Below are positions 44,907-56,395 of a DNA stretch of 64,000 bases, in pieces. The notes under the pieces are model-generated. The model was not told the DNA's origin. It worked only from the letters and a program-made list of their open reading frames with translations, and did no database searches. Both the position numbers and the translations under genes were made by a program. Source of the DNA: Apostichopus japonicus (taxonomy: Eukaryota; Echinodermata; Holothuroidea; Aspidochirotida; Stichopodidae); the NCBI RefSeq assembly GCF_037975245.1, contig NC_092581.1, positions 12,115,303 to 12,179,302 on the forward strand, written 5' to 3'. Every line of letters starts with the position of its first letter. Position 1 is the stretch's first letter.

Positions 44907-47900
44907 GTAAAGTAGCACTAACTTAGGCCTATGTGAGACATTACGTTAGGCTATAGCCTATGCTTTATATAGCCAATACCAGCGTTATGTCTAGTCTAGT
45001 ATTATTGATTAACGTAGGCCTATGTGTCCGAAACAAAAGAAATATTCTAATAATAATAATAACCAGCATTTATTTCGGGAGAAAGTGGGAGAAACCCGCA
45101 AGTGCCTATTGATTACAACCAGTTACACCTCGTGTTGCTTCCAATTCAACATTTTAACTCAAATTTGGAAATGGTGGCATTGGCATTTGTGTAAAGTAGT
45201 TCTATAGATGTCGGATCATGTTGCAAGACTAAAACAAATTTGCCCGAAAGAATGCTGGACCTTACTAGACTAAGATCAATCTTAAAGGCATTGAAGACTC
45301 GCCCCAAACCGCATGCCGCGCTCTGAAAAAGTCTGAAAAACTTTCCGACCTGACATGTCCACGCTGCTATGTACACTGTTTTGTGGGTATTGACCATACA
45401 TGTTTGTATTGACTGTACACTAGTGTCTAATTACCGACTGTAGCAAGCTGTGTGTGTATTTTCTGGGATTGATGGTGGTGTCTAACACTTCTGTTACACC
45501 TCATTCGAAACTAGGTCAGATTACCGGCATGAGACATTTCTTTGTGCGCGAGTCTTCACACCCTTTAATTTGTTAGGCATAAATAACAACTGGAAATACA
45601 TATTTTAGTGCAGTAAATTTAATGTAGCCTCATTCGAAACTAGGTCAGATTACCGGCATGAGACATTTCTTTGTGCGCGAGTCTTCACACCCTTTAATTT
45701 GTTAGGCATAAATAACAACTGGAAATACATATTTTAGTGCAGTAAATTTAATGTAGCCTAACCATTACTACAATACTAGTCTTGTTCTAAAGTGGCTGAT
45801 TTCCCTCATTAATTTTCCATCTTGCCATTGTGAGGCCTTAGAATTTATTGTCTATTATGGCCTATTAATAGTATAAAAAGAGGCCTCTGGAGACATAACT
45901 TATGAATGTGATGACAGGTAGCTCTAAAGTTAGGCCTTGTCAGGCCCAGACTAAAGTTTTGTTTTCGCACGAAGCAGTGGATATGCACGGAAAATACAAA
46001 GTTTCAGCTGAAGTTTTGCAAATTTGGAAATTGAATTTTTTTTACAAATTTTTTTGCATAGGACCATTAATGACATCTGTATTCCAGCAAAACAGCATGT
46101 GATGTGTTCATAGAGCTGAAGTACAGAAAGACCTACAGTAGTCTAGTCCCTCATACATAAGCTGTAACTCTTTGCCCCGGATATTGTCAGCGTGCAAAAA
46201 CTCAAGCTCTTTGCACTACACAAGTTATGAGACACTGGGAGCATAGAGTGGCTGCACAATGTGACACAGTCTAGAATTACATTTGTCACACAAAACAAGT
46301 GCTCTTACCAATATATCCTGACTTGAAGCTGATGAACAGCAGGTACTGATAAAAGAAAACAGTGTTAACTTCGACCAAATATACTTGCGTAGGGAACGCC
46401 TTGCAAGCCGACAAAATATGCGAGCGTTGCAATTAGCAGCACTGAAATTGCCCGCACAGAAAAACTCACACTGGTTGTTTGTGCAGGGAACATGTCTGGA
46501 GCCAGGCTAATCAGTTTTACTAAGAACCCCTAAATTATATGAAACATTTGATAGCAAATTGATTGCCATAATAAGCTTGAAACGTCTGTCTTATAGAATT
46601 AATGTTATTTTACTTCATTTATATTCTCCTTTAGGGGAGGTTTATCACTGGAAAGTGGAATTAAATGTTAACTACATGTATCATTTCAATTGCAAGGAGT
46701 AAGGCAGTTCCCTGGTTTACTTACAATAACCCATAATGAAAACTTTGCAAAATGTATTAGAAATTTGATCATCAATTTTTAATCAATTTTTTTATCTGGT
46801 AGGAATGTGTATATTTTCTTCCTGATTCACTGAGAAGTTGAAAAAGTGATTGAAATTTCTCATATTCCATAGATCTAAGGAATCCAATCAACTAGTACTA
46901 AGATACACTTAGTGACTTAATGAAGTTCTTGTAAATCAGAATGGCTTGATCACCTGCCTGATCAATGTTAAAAGCCTTCATTTCTACATTTTGCCAAAAG
47001 ATAAAGTTGTGCTCAGAAAGGTATTTTATCGTTTCTGGCCTAACTTTTAAAAATTGTTGTTTCAGACTACAAACCAATATATATGTTTCTTATGCTGTAA
47101 GCTCCATTTTTCCAATTTTTAGCACATACCAGCATGCTGGTGTGAGCTATTGTTACAGTGCAGCGTCTATCACTCTATCCGTCAACAATTGGTAAAACCG
47201 CTGCCACTCGCACAGTGTTTGATGGAATTTCATGAAACTTGGACACAAGGACCATTGGGTATAGGGCCATCAGAGATGGTCCAAAATTTGGGGTCAAAGG
47301 TCACCTGTGGGCCGTAATGGGCCATTTTGTGGAAATACGCAAAATGCTTCTTCTCCTACAGATTCCATGGTACAATGTTGAGGGTTTGTCACGATAGTAC
47401 TATGGTAGTTTTACCCTCAGGGTGTTCATGAATTTGAGATCAAAGATCAACTAAGGGTCTTTTGTGGCCCGGGCCGCGGCCCTATATTTTCAAATTGCTC
47501 CTGTTCGTACAGTGTATGGCCAATTATAATGAAACTTGGTCACAATGTTCCTCGGGATGAGAGTTACGAGGGGTGTTCGGAAAATTGAGGTCAAATGTCA
47601 TTTAGGGGGTCATCGGGGGTCATTCTTTGTAATATTTTCAAATATCTCAATCTCCTCAAGATTTTGATGGATCATATTCAAAGTTGAACTGATGATTGTT
47701 GGATTGTGTATGAATAAGGTGATGCCTAAAAATTTTTGGTCAAAAGTTAATTAATTACAATTAATCCCCATTGTTTAAAAAAAATCGGAGCCTTTACTTT
47801 TTGCCAAAGCTCCTTTAATTTGTCTCCCAGTCCCTGCAGTGTTTGTTTACATTTGTGGTTAAGCTCTGCAGAGGCTGTTAGTGGAATTAAAGTAGGACTG

Positions 47901-50900
47901 GGAGTTGTTATTAACTGTTGAACTGTAAGCATGAGAGCCCTATAGCCAATCAGCACTTGCCGATTCTTAGAAGTCTTTGAGCCTGAGGTATGTAGGCAGC
48001 TTGTGAAGTTATGTCTTGTAGGGAGTGCTTGTGAAGTTATTTCTGCTAAGGTAGAGGGGACAAAGTTTAATAGGGTAGGTCAGTGGTATTGTCTGAGAGA
48101 GTGGGTAAAATAGGATTTAAAGGGGAAAATAGGAATTATAGCCAGTGGTGTGGCCAGGGTTCTTCTAACGGAGGGGGGGGGGTATCCCTCATGGGCCCAA
48201 AATTGGTTTTGTGGGCCATACATTTTTAAGCTCGAAAAGGTATGAGCTTCTGCACCATTGGTGCTCTAGTTTTTAGGTGTCATGTTCTCTCTCATAGTCT
48301 CGTGTAATTATTGAATTTTGATTTCTCTTTTGGAGGATATTAATGCCACCTTTTCCACTTTTATCTTTCCTTCACAGGATGCAAATAATCCCTACAAGCC
48401 ACTAGATCCTTCAACCAAAGAAGTTCAATATAATGCAAAATATGAGCAAATGTTTGCACCAGAGGTAATGTTACTCCACTTTTGTCCACATTGTTAAGGC
48501 ATTCAGAACATTGCAATTTGAAATTGGAATTTATAGCAGGTTTTTTACGTGATATATTCATTTTCTGTACGCATTTAAACTTTATCGTTCATGAGGTTAA
48601 TGGATGATATTTGGTGTGGCAGAGTCAAAGAGTTTGAAGCAACTTTTAAAACTGTTAATTTTACCATAATCGGTGTTCATAAATGTAAATTTACTTTTGT
48701 GTAGGTCTGCAAAGCAATTATTCATATTGATCTATTGCATCAGTTGGTTTAACTCTTACATAGACAAAATCTTGTTTTGGATCTTTAACTTTTAATTTCA
48801 TATTTGTGTATATAAATATTCATATTTTTTCAGGCAGGACCAGTGAATCCCTTCAAGACACAGCAACAGGCCGCTAGTAAGAACATGCTGGCAGGATTTG
48901 TAGAAAACGCTAACTTTAGTGCCTTCCAGTTTGAAAACCAAAGGAGAACATTTACAAGTTATGGTATGTACAGACCATGTGCAAGAGGCTGAGAAATATC
49001 AATGCCAAATCCTTATATACATGTGTAGTATGAATGAACTTTAGAGCTCTAGAAATTTTGACCTGATTATCTATCATGCAGCTATTGTTGTGTTGATAGG
49101 ATTCTACTGTTTTTTTCCATGTGAAGTTACTTTCACCCGTTCTTGGTATTGTTTCTTCTCACTCTTATGAAGTTTGATCTCATTGTTTGCTGAAGTGATT
49201 CATTGAAATAGAATTGAATTGAAATGAAATGAAATGAGGTTATCAGTGCAAAGGTTATGTACGTTTAAGTTCATATTGTTTCTCTTCAATTCTGTTGTTG
49301 ATACATTCTTAAAATATTGCTAATTTATTGATGTATTCTGTGACATCATCATTCATTGACAATTTTTTACAAAAAAAATAATGGTCTTTATACTGATTAA
49401 ATTTATTGCAAACATTTGATTAAATAACATCATCCTGTGATATTTGTGAGCACTCGATGCGAACTCATACTATCACCTTCAGAAGTTTATGATCTATGGG
49501 TGAACACAAATGACAATTCACTACTTTTTGGCCAAGGATTTGAATTATAAACTTTACTAGCTCTGGAATATGTCAAGTCTTTTTTTCTGTTTTTTTTTTT
49601 TTTTTTGTGAGCAAAGATGTTTTAAATTTTAATGGGGCTCACCAGCCGTGCCCAAAAATCCAAAATCAATAGAGGGTGATGTCATATCTAGTTTCTAGTG
49701 TTGACATGATTCAAGTGAGGGCTTACACCAGATAGAGTTATTTTAAATCAGAGATCTGTAAACAGGATAGGTCCTGCGCATGGGGACAAATGTGACAGTC
49801 TGTAGAAATGTTGGATAGCCCCATTACACTTTCAAGCTGTGATGCAGATGGTTCTCTTATTAACCAATGAGAGCCTTATACCAGAAACTGGACTTGTGCT
49901 ATACCCCTAAATAAATGTCTTTAATATATTGAAATGACCTATAAGTTGATTCAATTTCGTTACTATATATTGAATTCCCAAAGTCCCAAGAATACACTAT
50001 TTGAGCTTCAGTTCAAAAAAATTGTAAAAGTGTTTTCTGTGTGTAGTGATGCGTTTAAATCAAGACGTGGCTTTACAAGACACATATCTGTAAACAATGG
50101 TGGCATGTTTTTATTTCATACCTTCATAAGTTATTCTTTTATTGCACTATTCACTATGAATAAACATTTCTCTCAGAGAATTTCTTCTGCATAATAAGCT
50201 CAGCATTGTTGTCTTTGCAGGTTTTGCTGTAGATCCAAGTACAGACAGCTCAGATAGAATTGTCGGGGATTCTCAAAAGATGGTGGACGCAGAAGGTACG
50301 TCACTTACTTTAAAGGGGTTTTCCAAAGTCGAAAAAGATGCTGAAAATTGTCTGCATCTTCAATAATAATAATAATAATAATATTGAGGATTTATAAAGC
50401 GCAGACATAACCACCGATAACAGTGCTCAAGACACATCACAATATTACCCTGGTCAACGATAACCTGTCAAACATATCAGAAACAATCCCTCCACATGGC
50501 AGCAGCTAAACCGCGCCCAGCTGACAGTTTTTATCTCACAGGTCCCCATTTTTGCACCTTGGGTGAAGAGAGGCAATGGAGATAAAGTGCCTTGCCAAAA
50601 GGACACAACACAAGGATCTGGCCAAGACTCAAACCTGCAATCCTTAGATCACGAGTTTACCGCCTTAACTACTTGACCATGACGCTCTCTTTCAATACCA
50701 CATCCGCATAGCATATTGCATGTGAAAGAATATGAATTTGTGAGTTATGTGGTATTTGCAAATGCATCTTGCAACAATAGAGTCAATGATCCATTACAAG
50801 ACAGCTAAATTTGTTTCTTCCTTTTCTCTATAATATTTAAACTCTTTTGTGGGTTAACAAAGCAAATCAAGGACTGGAATATCCTGGTAAAAAAATACTT

Positions 50901-53900
50901 TCGCGGACCCCATAAAAAAATGATTCACTTTCATGATTCTTTTGTCATATTTCCAGGAAAAACCGTCTTTGAAAGTTCTCAGAAGAGACCAGGAGATAAG
51001 AGAAAGAAGACAAAGAATATGGATGCATCAGATATCGATGGCTATGAAGGCCCCTGGAGTAAATATAAAGATGAAGAAACTGTTTCTAAGCCATCAGAGG
51101 TCAGAAGACACATTATAAGTCTACTTGATGTAGTAAAAGCAGCCATTGTTAGAGTTTAATGTTTGTAATTAGGAGGGGGGGGGGAATTATTTCTGAGAAT
51201 TTTTTTTACGATCTGGTGATTTTGCAAACAGAGCCAGTTGGGACTATTTCCTAATGCTAATACCTCTCTAAACTGTCCTCCAATATCATGCTTCAAAGCA
51301 CTGGTACTGTCAGTATAAGCAGTTCCTCACCTTGATCTGATAGAAACATGATATTCATACTGCTCGTACTGACAGTACGAGTGCTCTGAAGCAGGACATG
51401 ACACTACAGTTTAGAAATAAATTGTCCCAACTGGGTGGCAACCACCCTGTGTTGTTGCATATTCATCTCTCTACACACAAAGTCTTAAGATATCAATATC
51501 TCAAAACTTGATAGAAATTGATGATACAATGACTGTTACTTTCACCGGAAGGTCAAGATTACGTTCCTTACATCTGAACTATATTTCTTTTTCATTTAAC
51601 AGGCAGAACAGGAGGAACTTGATGTCATTCTGGCTAAAAGGGCCAAGAAGGGTAAAACTGTGGAGGAGAAGACACTTGAAGAGAAAACCACCCTACATGG
51701 TACCAGTTATTACAAACATGTTTTGTGTTATGTTTTATAGCTCTGTGTCGCATATGTTAAAAGCCTATATCAAATAGATAAGGATAACTAGTTTAATAAC
51801 CAGTCCGACAAGATCGGTGATGATATGATATTTGTGTGTGCATCTCGTCAAAGAACTGACTTGATTGGACCATCGCATTTGAAAATGTTGCAATGTGTTA
51901 CGTGTTAGCTGCTGGAGCCTTCCACTGATAACGCTCTCCTGTTCTAATAAATGTTCATTTGATGAAAAACCAAAGAAAGGTGCTGATTTTTAACAGTTAG
52001 TCTAATTTTAGTCTTATTCTGGTAATACAGGAGTTGGTAAAAAACTGCCCGCTGAATATAAACACTGTTATCAGGTCCCTTTAAGTCACACTGTCAATAT
52101 CCCTTCCCCACTCCTAGCCCCCTCCCCTGCTTCCAATTGTGCTTAGGAAAGGAAGGAGAAAAATATTCAGTTCACTGAAAGCCAGACTTTTTAAGATTTA
52201 ACAATCATAGTACTCCCTTTTCTCTGGTTTTTAAACCGATCTCATAATACCTCTCCTCTCACCAACAGTCAAGGACGCGTATGACTACCAAGGCCGCTCG
52301 TATCTCCACGTTCCCCAAGATCTGGAGGTCGATTTGAAATCGGAGGAACCCCCAGAGAAGTGTTATCTCCCCAAGAAACACATCCACTCCTGGACGGGTC
52401 ACACCAAGGGTGTCTCCTCCATCAAACTCATTCCGAAGTCAGGCCATTTATTGCTCTCCAGCGGCATGGACAGTAAGATCAAGGTACTGTCAATCAGACT
52501 TGTGACAAGTCTGTATTTGTACACATATAGTTTACCTGTACTGGTACTCGCCGACCATGGATTTGTACTCGTAAATTGTAACCAAAATAAAATAAAACTG
52601 TTAGCAAACTGCTTATCCACTAGAGATCCTGTGTAAGAGAATGTGTAAAAGAAAGTTGGCCTGACATTTCGATCCTAGCAGGATCTTCTTCAAAGGCTAA
52701 ATGACAAGTAACAGTAACAGAAGGGACAAATTGTAACCAGCGTATTTTGGGAATCTAGTATAAAGGTACCAGTCCAAGAATTGAGTACTCTTACTCAGGC
52801 ATTTCAGTTTGGTACTCAAGCTTTGTACTCATACCAAGGAGAAGTTTAATTGTACTCGTCCATGTGCTGTTGTACTTGTACTACATATCTTCAGCCATCC
52901 AACTTGGTAGTTTTAATTGCTCATCTTGGAAGTGGAGGGAGGGAAGAGGTTGGGTGGGGCGAGGGGGAGCTGGTAGGGTGGATTGATTCAGGTCTTTGTT
53001 ATTTGTATTACAGTTTCTTAATTTGACCTTTGTTTATTGCTAAGGTTTTCCTCATTAGAAGAATATTTGAGTAATTTTTAGCTCATTTTTGGATGAATGC
53101 CCTTGCTTGCATTTGTAAACGTAACTTTGAAGAAAATCAGATAAAAGCCGCTAATTGCCATGGTATGCAAGGTGCCAAAGTGTCTTAGTATTAACACACC
53201 TACCAAGAATGGATCCGTAGGAGTCTGTCCAAACCTTCCACTCAAATCTGTCATTTATTTGAATCCATTTTGCTTGTGAAGACAATTTTTTGGGCACATT
53301 CAGAATGTTTATAACATTGCATCTTCAGTTGTCTATTTAGCCATCAATCAAATTTTTTGTGTTTTTTTTTGTGTGCAATTGCCAGATTTGGGAAGTGTAC
53401 AACCAGAGGCGATTACTACGTACATTTGTGGGTCACAAGCAGGCTGTGAGAGAGGTTAACTTTAACAACGACGGGACCAAGTTCCTCAGTTGTGCTTACG
53501 ACAGATACATTAAACTCTGGGACACAGAAACAGGTGAGATGTTTAGTCTTGTCTATCTGTGCATGGTATTAGAAGTCTCTTCGTTTATTTTGTTAGATTA
53601 TGGATCTCTCACTTTTCTGCTTTCTGACAAAAATCAAATCAGTCTTGTGTGGTTTTGCTTTGCAGTATATATGTAACTATAGATGGCAAGTTCAACCGAC
53701 CTAATATATAATCTCTTTTTTTTTTTTTTTTTTTTTTTTATATTCAATTTTTGATTTTCATGAAGGGTGCTGGGGGACTGTTTTAGTTATAATTATCAGT
53801 TATAATTATTAAAATATATTATCTTGAAGTTCGTTATAAGCATGGATTAACCATTTCCAATGCAGTAGTTTCTAAATATTCCCTGTCAGAACTGATAAGT

Positions 53901-56395
53901 TAAGTCAATTTATTTATTTAAATTATAGTGAGCTACTTCTTTCCCCGGTTTATGTATTCTTTCATCAACAATAAAACAAATATAACAGCAGGCTCGAAAG
54001 ATTCCTTCCCCACCCTACCCCCTGGCTATGTCATACACTGAGAACCATTGTGGCATAACAGCATTTTTGGTATGAAGAAAATGAACTTCAATTTTGATAC
54101 AGGTGATAGAAGATAATATTGGCTGATGATGTGGGTATCCATAGGACAATCTACAGAACGGAGCATACAGTTGGATTCGAAGCAAAAATAGCAATGGTAC
54201 AGGAGTACTTTTGAATACCATAAATTTGATATATATGAAGATAGTGGATAATCGTGTTGCTTAGGTGAATGGTTACCTCACCATAGTGTTTCACATCCCA
54301 ATATTCTGCCACAACCTGGACCACCATTACCATTGCTATCAACCAAAACTTCTCTGACAGCATGTCTTCAGAAACTTTTCCTTTTGGCAGTTGCGCCAAC
54401 GTTGCTAATTACCTGAAAAACGTCCGGTTAATGCTGCCCGTGCATTAATCTGAATTTATTATAAAATCTATTAAACCTATTAAGTTCTCAACTTATCACA
54501 AGTAAATTCTTACATTTTTACATAATATTTCCCACTTTATGCTCAATTCCAGGTGAATGCATAGGAAGGTTCACAAACCGTAAAGTACCGTACTGCGTGT
54601 CCTTCAATCCAGACGAAGACAAACAAGACATCTTTGTGGCTGGGATGTCAGACAAAAAGATAGTCCAGGTCAGTTTGAAAGAAAACAAAAATTTAACCCC
54701 AGATCGTACTTTAATATTGCAGTATTTTTTAGAAATGTGTTATGCAAAACATATTCCTAAAACGGCATAAATGCCGGGCTACACCCCTGCTTGCTTTGCC
54801 TTATTTTTTTTTTTTATGATTATTATTATTATTATTATTTTTTGCAGCTTGCTGTACTTGTGGGAGGTTAATTATTATTTTTTTAGTTACTTATGCAAAG
54901 TGCAGGGAAAACAATGACTGTATTTTGTAATATAAAAGGTAACAATAGTGAATAATGGCAGCAAGCTCATTCCATGATGGTTATTTTTATATTTTGTCTT
55001 ATTATTTCCAGTGGGACACAAGGAGTAATGAAATAGTACAGGAGTACGACAGACACTTGGGAGCCGTTAATTCCATAACCTTCGTGGACAACAACAGACG
55101 GTTTGTGACCACCTCCGACGACAAGAGCCTGCGTGTCTGGGAGTGGGACATTCCTGTGGATTTTAAGTACATAGCAGAACCAAACATGCACAGTATGCCT
55201 AGTGTGACTCTTAGTGCTAATGGTAAGATCATATCACCATGATAACCATCCTACTTTTATTTTCTTGCTGCAGTAGGAGTCAGGACCATCATCATCTGTC
55301 TAAGTGATAGAGATGGTTGTGAGACAGCGAAGAAGAAATTGTATTCCATTTGGGAGATATCGCGGTTTTAATGTTCCATACAAGCTATATACTTATATAC
55401 CAAATGTACTATCGATATGATGTTTTGAGAATTGTTCTTTCTCCATTTCATTTCAATGTTAGGCAAGTGGTTAGGCTGCCAGTCTATGGACAACAAGATA
55501 GTCATATACAGTGCCCTTAACAGAGTAAGGGAAAACAGGAAGAAGGTCTTCAAAGGTCACATGGTCGCAGGGTATGCTTGTCGAATGGATTTCTCTCCTG
55601 ATAATGCGTAAGTAAAAGCCAGATTTGATGTTGACATTTTGACAAATTTTAAGTGCTTAGTAAGCTGACAACTTTCTGCCTTCAGTTGCTTGTGGTACTT
55701 AGAAATAAGTTCGTAAATTTCATATTATTGACAGACAATGTATCATTGCTCTGAAAATGCACTTCAGTGGTTGATGTATGTAAACTGAGCAGTTACAATT
55801 TTTAATGATAAGTTGGTTATTCTGTGAGAAAGTAAGGCTCACGTCCCAGATTAGTGCAAGATTGTGTACCAAATTTTCTCTCTTTTGCGGGATGCATTGA
55901 ATTCTTTTGCATGTCGGATTTGACATACGAGTTGCCTACAGCAGAATCCTAGTCTAGACTAGTGTGAATGTTTGTTTTGAAAATAACAAGTTTTCTCAAG
56001 ACTTTTAGTATCTGGTTTGACACTACTAACAATATACTAACAATTCCCTTTCTTTCTTTTTCTATTTAAGTATATTTGATGGAGAGATTAGTTTCGCTGC
56101 TACAACAAGCATGCAGTTTCTGTTAGGATAATCCATTTATATATACCTTTCAGCCATTGATCAATTCTTACCCAATTTGTCTTTAATATGACATATTTTT
56201 GTTTGTTTTGCTCTCAGATACGTGGTTTCCGGTGACGCAGACGGGAAGCTGAACATCTGGGACTGGAAGACGACTAAGTTGTACTCCAAGTTGAAGGCTC
56301 ACGATGGGGTTTGCATCAGCTGTCTATGGCACCCTCATGAAACGTCAAAGGTGATCACATGTGGATGGGACGGTCAGATCAAACTCTGGGACTGA
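44697..56395 (+). CDS. CDC40: Pre-mRNA-processing factor 17 (CDC40/PRP17), complete, 12 coding exons
   Basis: Coding exons are 44697-44906, 48378-48464, 48834-48963, 50221-50295, 50957-51099, 51603-51699, 52269-52483, 53386-53533, 54553-54668, 55012-55222, 55463-55607 and 56218-56395. They sum to 1755 nt, or 584 residues plus TGA, against 579 in human PRP17. Phases agree at all eleven junctions. Residues 1-285 form the acidic and basic N-terminal arm that threads through the spliceosome. Hallmarks there are [15 protein letters not shown], the NPFKTQQQ segment, [11 protein letters not shown] and [14 protein letters not shown]. From about 287 a seven-bladed WD40 propeller follows, with blade ends such as KLWDTETG near 362-369, RVWEWD near 449 and IKLWD at the C-terminus. 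The nuclear protein acts at the second transesterification step (exon ligation) in the C* complex. No truncation or frameshift is seen. The start codon sits in a YY1/TISU-like context with an in-frame TAA 11 codons upstream. Confidence 0.97.
45282..45568 (+). mobile_element. TTAA-flanked MITE, copy 4 (internally deleted), CDC40 intron 1
   Basis: Both TTAA ends and the terminal repeats are present, but about 70 bp is missing near the left end (after CTCTGAAAAAGTCTGAAAAA). The right end is included in a 129-bp tandem duplication (45499-45759). Confidence 0.8.
45499..45759 (+). repeat. 129-bp tandem duplication across a MITE end
   Basis: The unit beginning CCTCATTCGAAACTAGGTC at 45499 repeats from 45628, and the first bases recur at 45757. 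By eye the two copies are identical. The unit covers the last ~70 bp of the MITE plus flanking DNA. The identity means a very recent event or an assembly artefact. Confidence 0.9.
47100..47760 (+). repeat. Degenerate long tandem repeat with GAAACTTGG / TCAAAGGTCA modules, CDC40 intron 1
   Basis: The stretch has recurring modules: a CAGTGT..ATGG start (47211 and 47500), TGAAACTTGG-CACAA (47233 and 47529), and GGTCAAAGGTCA-type endings. At least two units of roughly 300 bp, or four half-units, are implied. It is clearly less AT-rich than the rest of the intron. Non-coding. Confidence 0.55.
48378..48464 (+). CDS. CDC40: CDC40 exon 2
   Basis: Twenty-nine codons between TTCACAG and GTAATG. It encodes [15 protein letters not shown] followed by [14 protein letters not shown], which matches the conserved VQYNPTYETMFAPE of human PRP17. 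Confidence 0.95.
48834..48963 (+). CDS. CDC40: CDC40 exon 3
   Basis: Forty-three codons plus one base between TTTTTTCAG and GTATGT. It encodes [18 protein letters not shown] and [13 protein letters not shown], conserved spliceosome-contact segments. A second AG four bases into the exon would break the frame, so the first is used. Confidence 0.95.
50221..50295 (+). CDS. CDC40: CDC40 exon 4
   Basis: A 75-nt exon between TCTTTGCAG and GTACGT, phase 1 at both ends. It encodes [17 protein letters not shown] and then SQKMVDAE, aligned to the variable YALDPSLDN region of human PRP17. Confidence 0.92.
50361..50688 (-). repeat. tRNA-derived SINE family B, copy 2, in CDC40 intron 4
   Basis: Read on the minus strand: a TGGTCAAGTAGTTAAGGC head, GGCAAGGCACTTTATCTCC, CTCTTCACCCA, then GCGCTTTATAAATCCTCAAT and an (ATT)n tail at 50362-50382. 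It sits wholly inside CDC40 intron 4 in antisense orientation and does not touch the splice sites. Confidence 0.8.
50957..51099 (+). CDS. CDC40: CDC40 exon 5
   Basis: A 143-nt exon starting after TATTTCCAG. It encodes [19 protein letters not shown] and [18 protein letters not shown], and ends PSE. The donor is the weaker GTCAGA. It is chosen because phase 0 joins exactly to AEQEELD in the next exon, as in human KPSEEEQKELD. Confidence 0.92.
51234..51434. mobile_element. Palindromic foldback element, copy 2, CDC40 intron 5
   Basis: Same family as the copy at 2806: CCAGTTGGGACTAT at the left, ATTGTCCCAACTGG at the right, with CAAAGCACTGGTACTGTCAG and the complementary CTGACAGTACGAGTGCTCTG between. 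It occupies much of the 503-bp intron 5. Confidence 0.75.
51603..51699 (+). CDS. CDC40: CDC40 exon 6
   Basis: Thirty-two codons plus one base between TTTAACAG and GTACCA. It encodes the charged [18 protein letters not shown] stretch and [12 protein letters not shown], which leads into the conserved core. Confidence 0.95.
52269..52483 (+). CDS. CDC40: CDC40 exon 7 (entry into WD40 propeller)
   Basis: A 215-nt exon between CCAACAG and GTACTG. It encodes [35 protein letters not shown] and the first propeller blade up to MDSKIK. This is among the best conserved parts of the protein. Confidence 0.97.
52585..52727 (-). repeat. Hammerhead-like repeat (family C), copy 4, with 12-bp target duplication, CDC40 intron 7
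   Basis: A 143-bp insert flanked by AAATTGTAACCA on both sides (52573-52584 and 52728-52739). It contains the stem II hairpin GATCCTGCTAGGATC and GAAATGTCAGGCC, and ends in TTTTATTTTATTTT on its own strand. The clean duplication shows a short mobile unit inserted by itself, which suggests retroposition. It does not reach the CDC40 splice sites. Confidence 0.75.
53386..53533 (+). CDS. CDC40: CDC40 exon 8
   Basis: A 148-nt exon between TTGCCAG and GTGAGA. It completes the first WD blade ([17 protein letters not shown]) and encodes the second, ending [14 protein letters not shown]. Confidence 0.97.
54553..54668 (+). CDS. CDC40: CDC40 exon 9
   Basis: A 116-nt exon between AATTCCAG and GTCAGT. 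It encodes the blade containing [19 protein letters not shown] and ends in IVQ, joining to WD in the next exon. Confidence 0.97.
55012..55222 (+). CDS. CDC40: CDC40 exon 10
   Basis: A 211-nt exon between TATTTCCAG and GTAAGA. It encodes [38 protein letters not shown] and [16 protein letters not shown], nearly identical to vertebrate PRP17. Confidence 0.97.
55463..55607 (+). CDS. CDC40: CDC40 exon 11
   Basis: A 145-nt exon between AATGTTAG and GTAAGT. It encodes [18 protein letters not shown] and [18 protein letters not shown], and ends in phase 2. Confidence 0.96.
56218..56395 (+). CDS. CDC40: CDC40 exon 12 (stop)
   Basis: The acceptor TGCTCTCAG precedes 56218. The exon encodes the last blades ([34 protein letters not shown]) and ends IKLWD-TGA, the same C-terminus as in human PRP17. 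Confidence 0.97.

Larger units (their letters stand above)
44907..48377. other. CDC40 intron 1
   Basis: About 3.5 kb, the longest CDC40 intron. It contains MITE copy 4, the 129-bp duplication and the GAAACTTGG/TCAAAGGTCA tandem region. At 48147 a CAGTGGTGTGGCCAGG start followed by a G-run resembles one end of a hAT-like element without a partner end. Confidence 0.8.
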
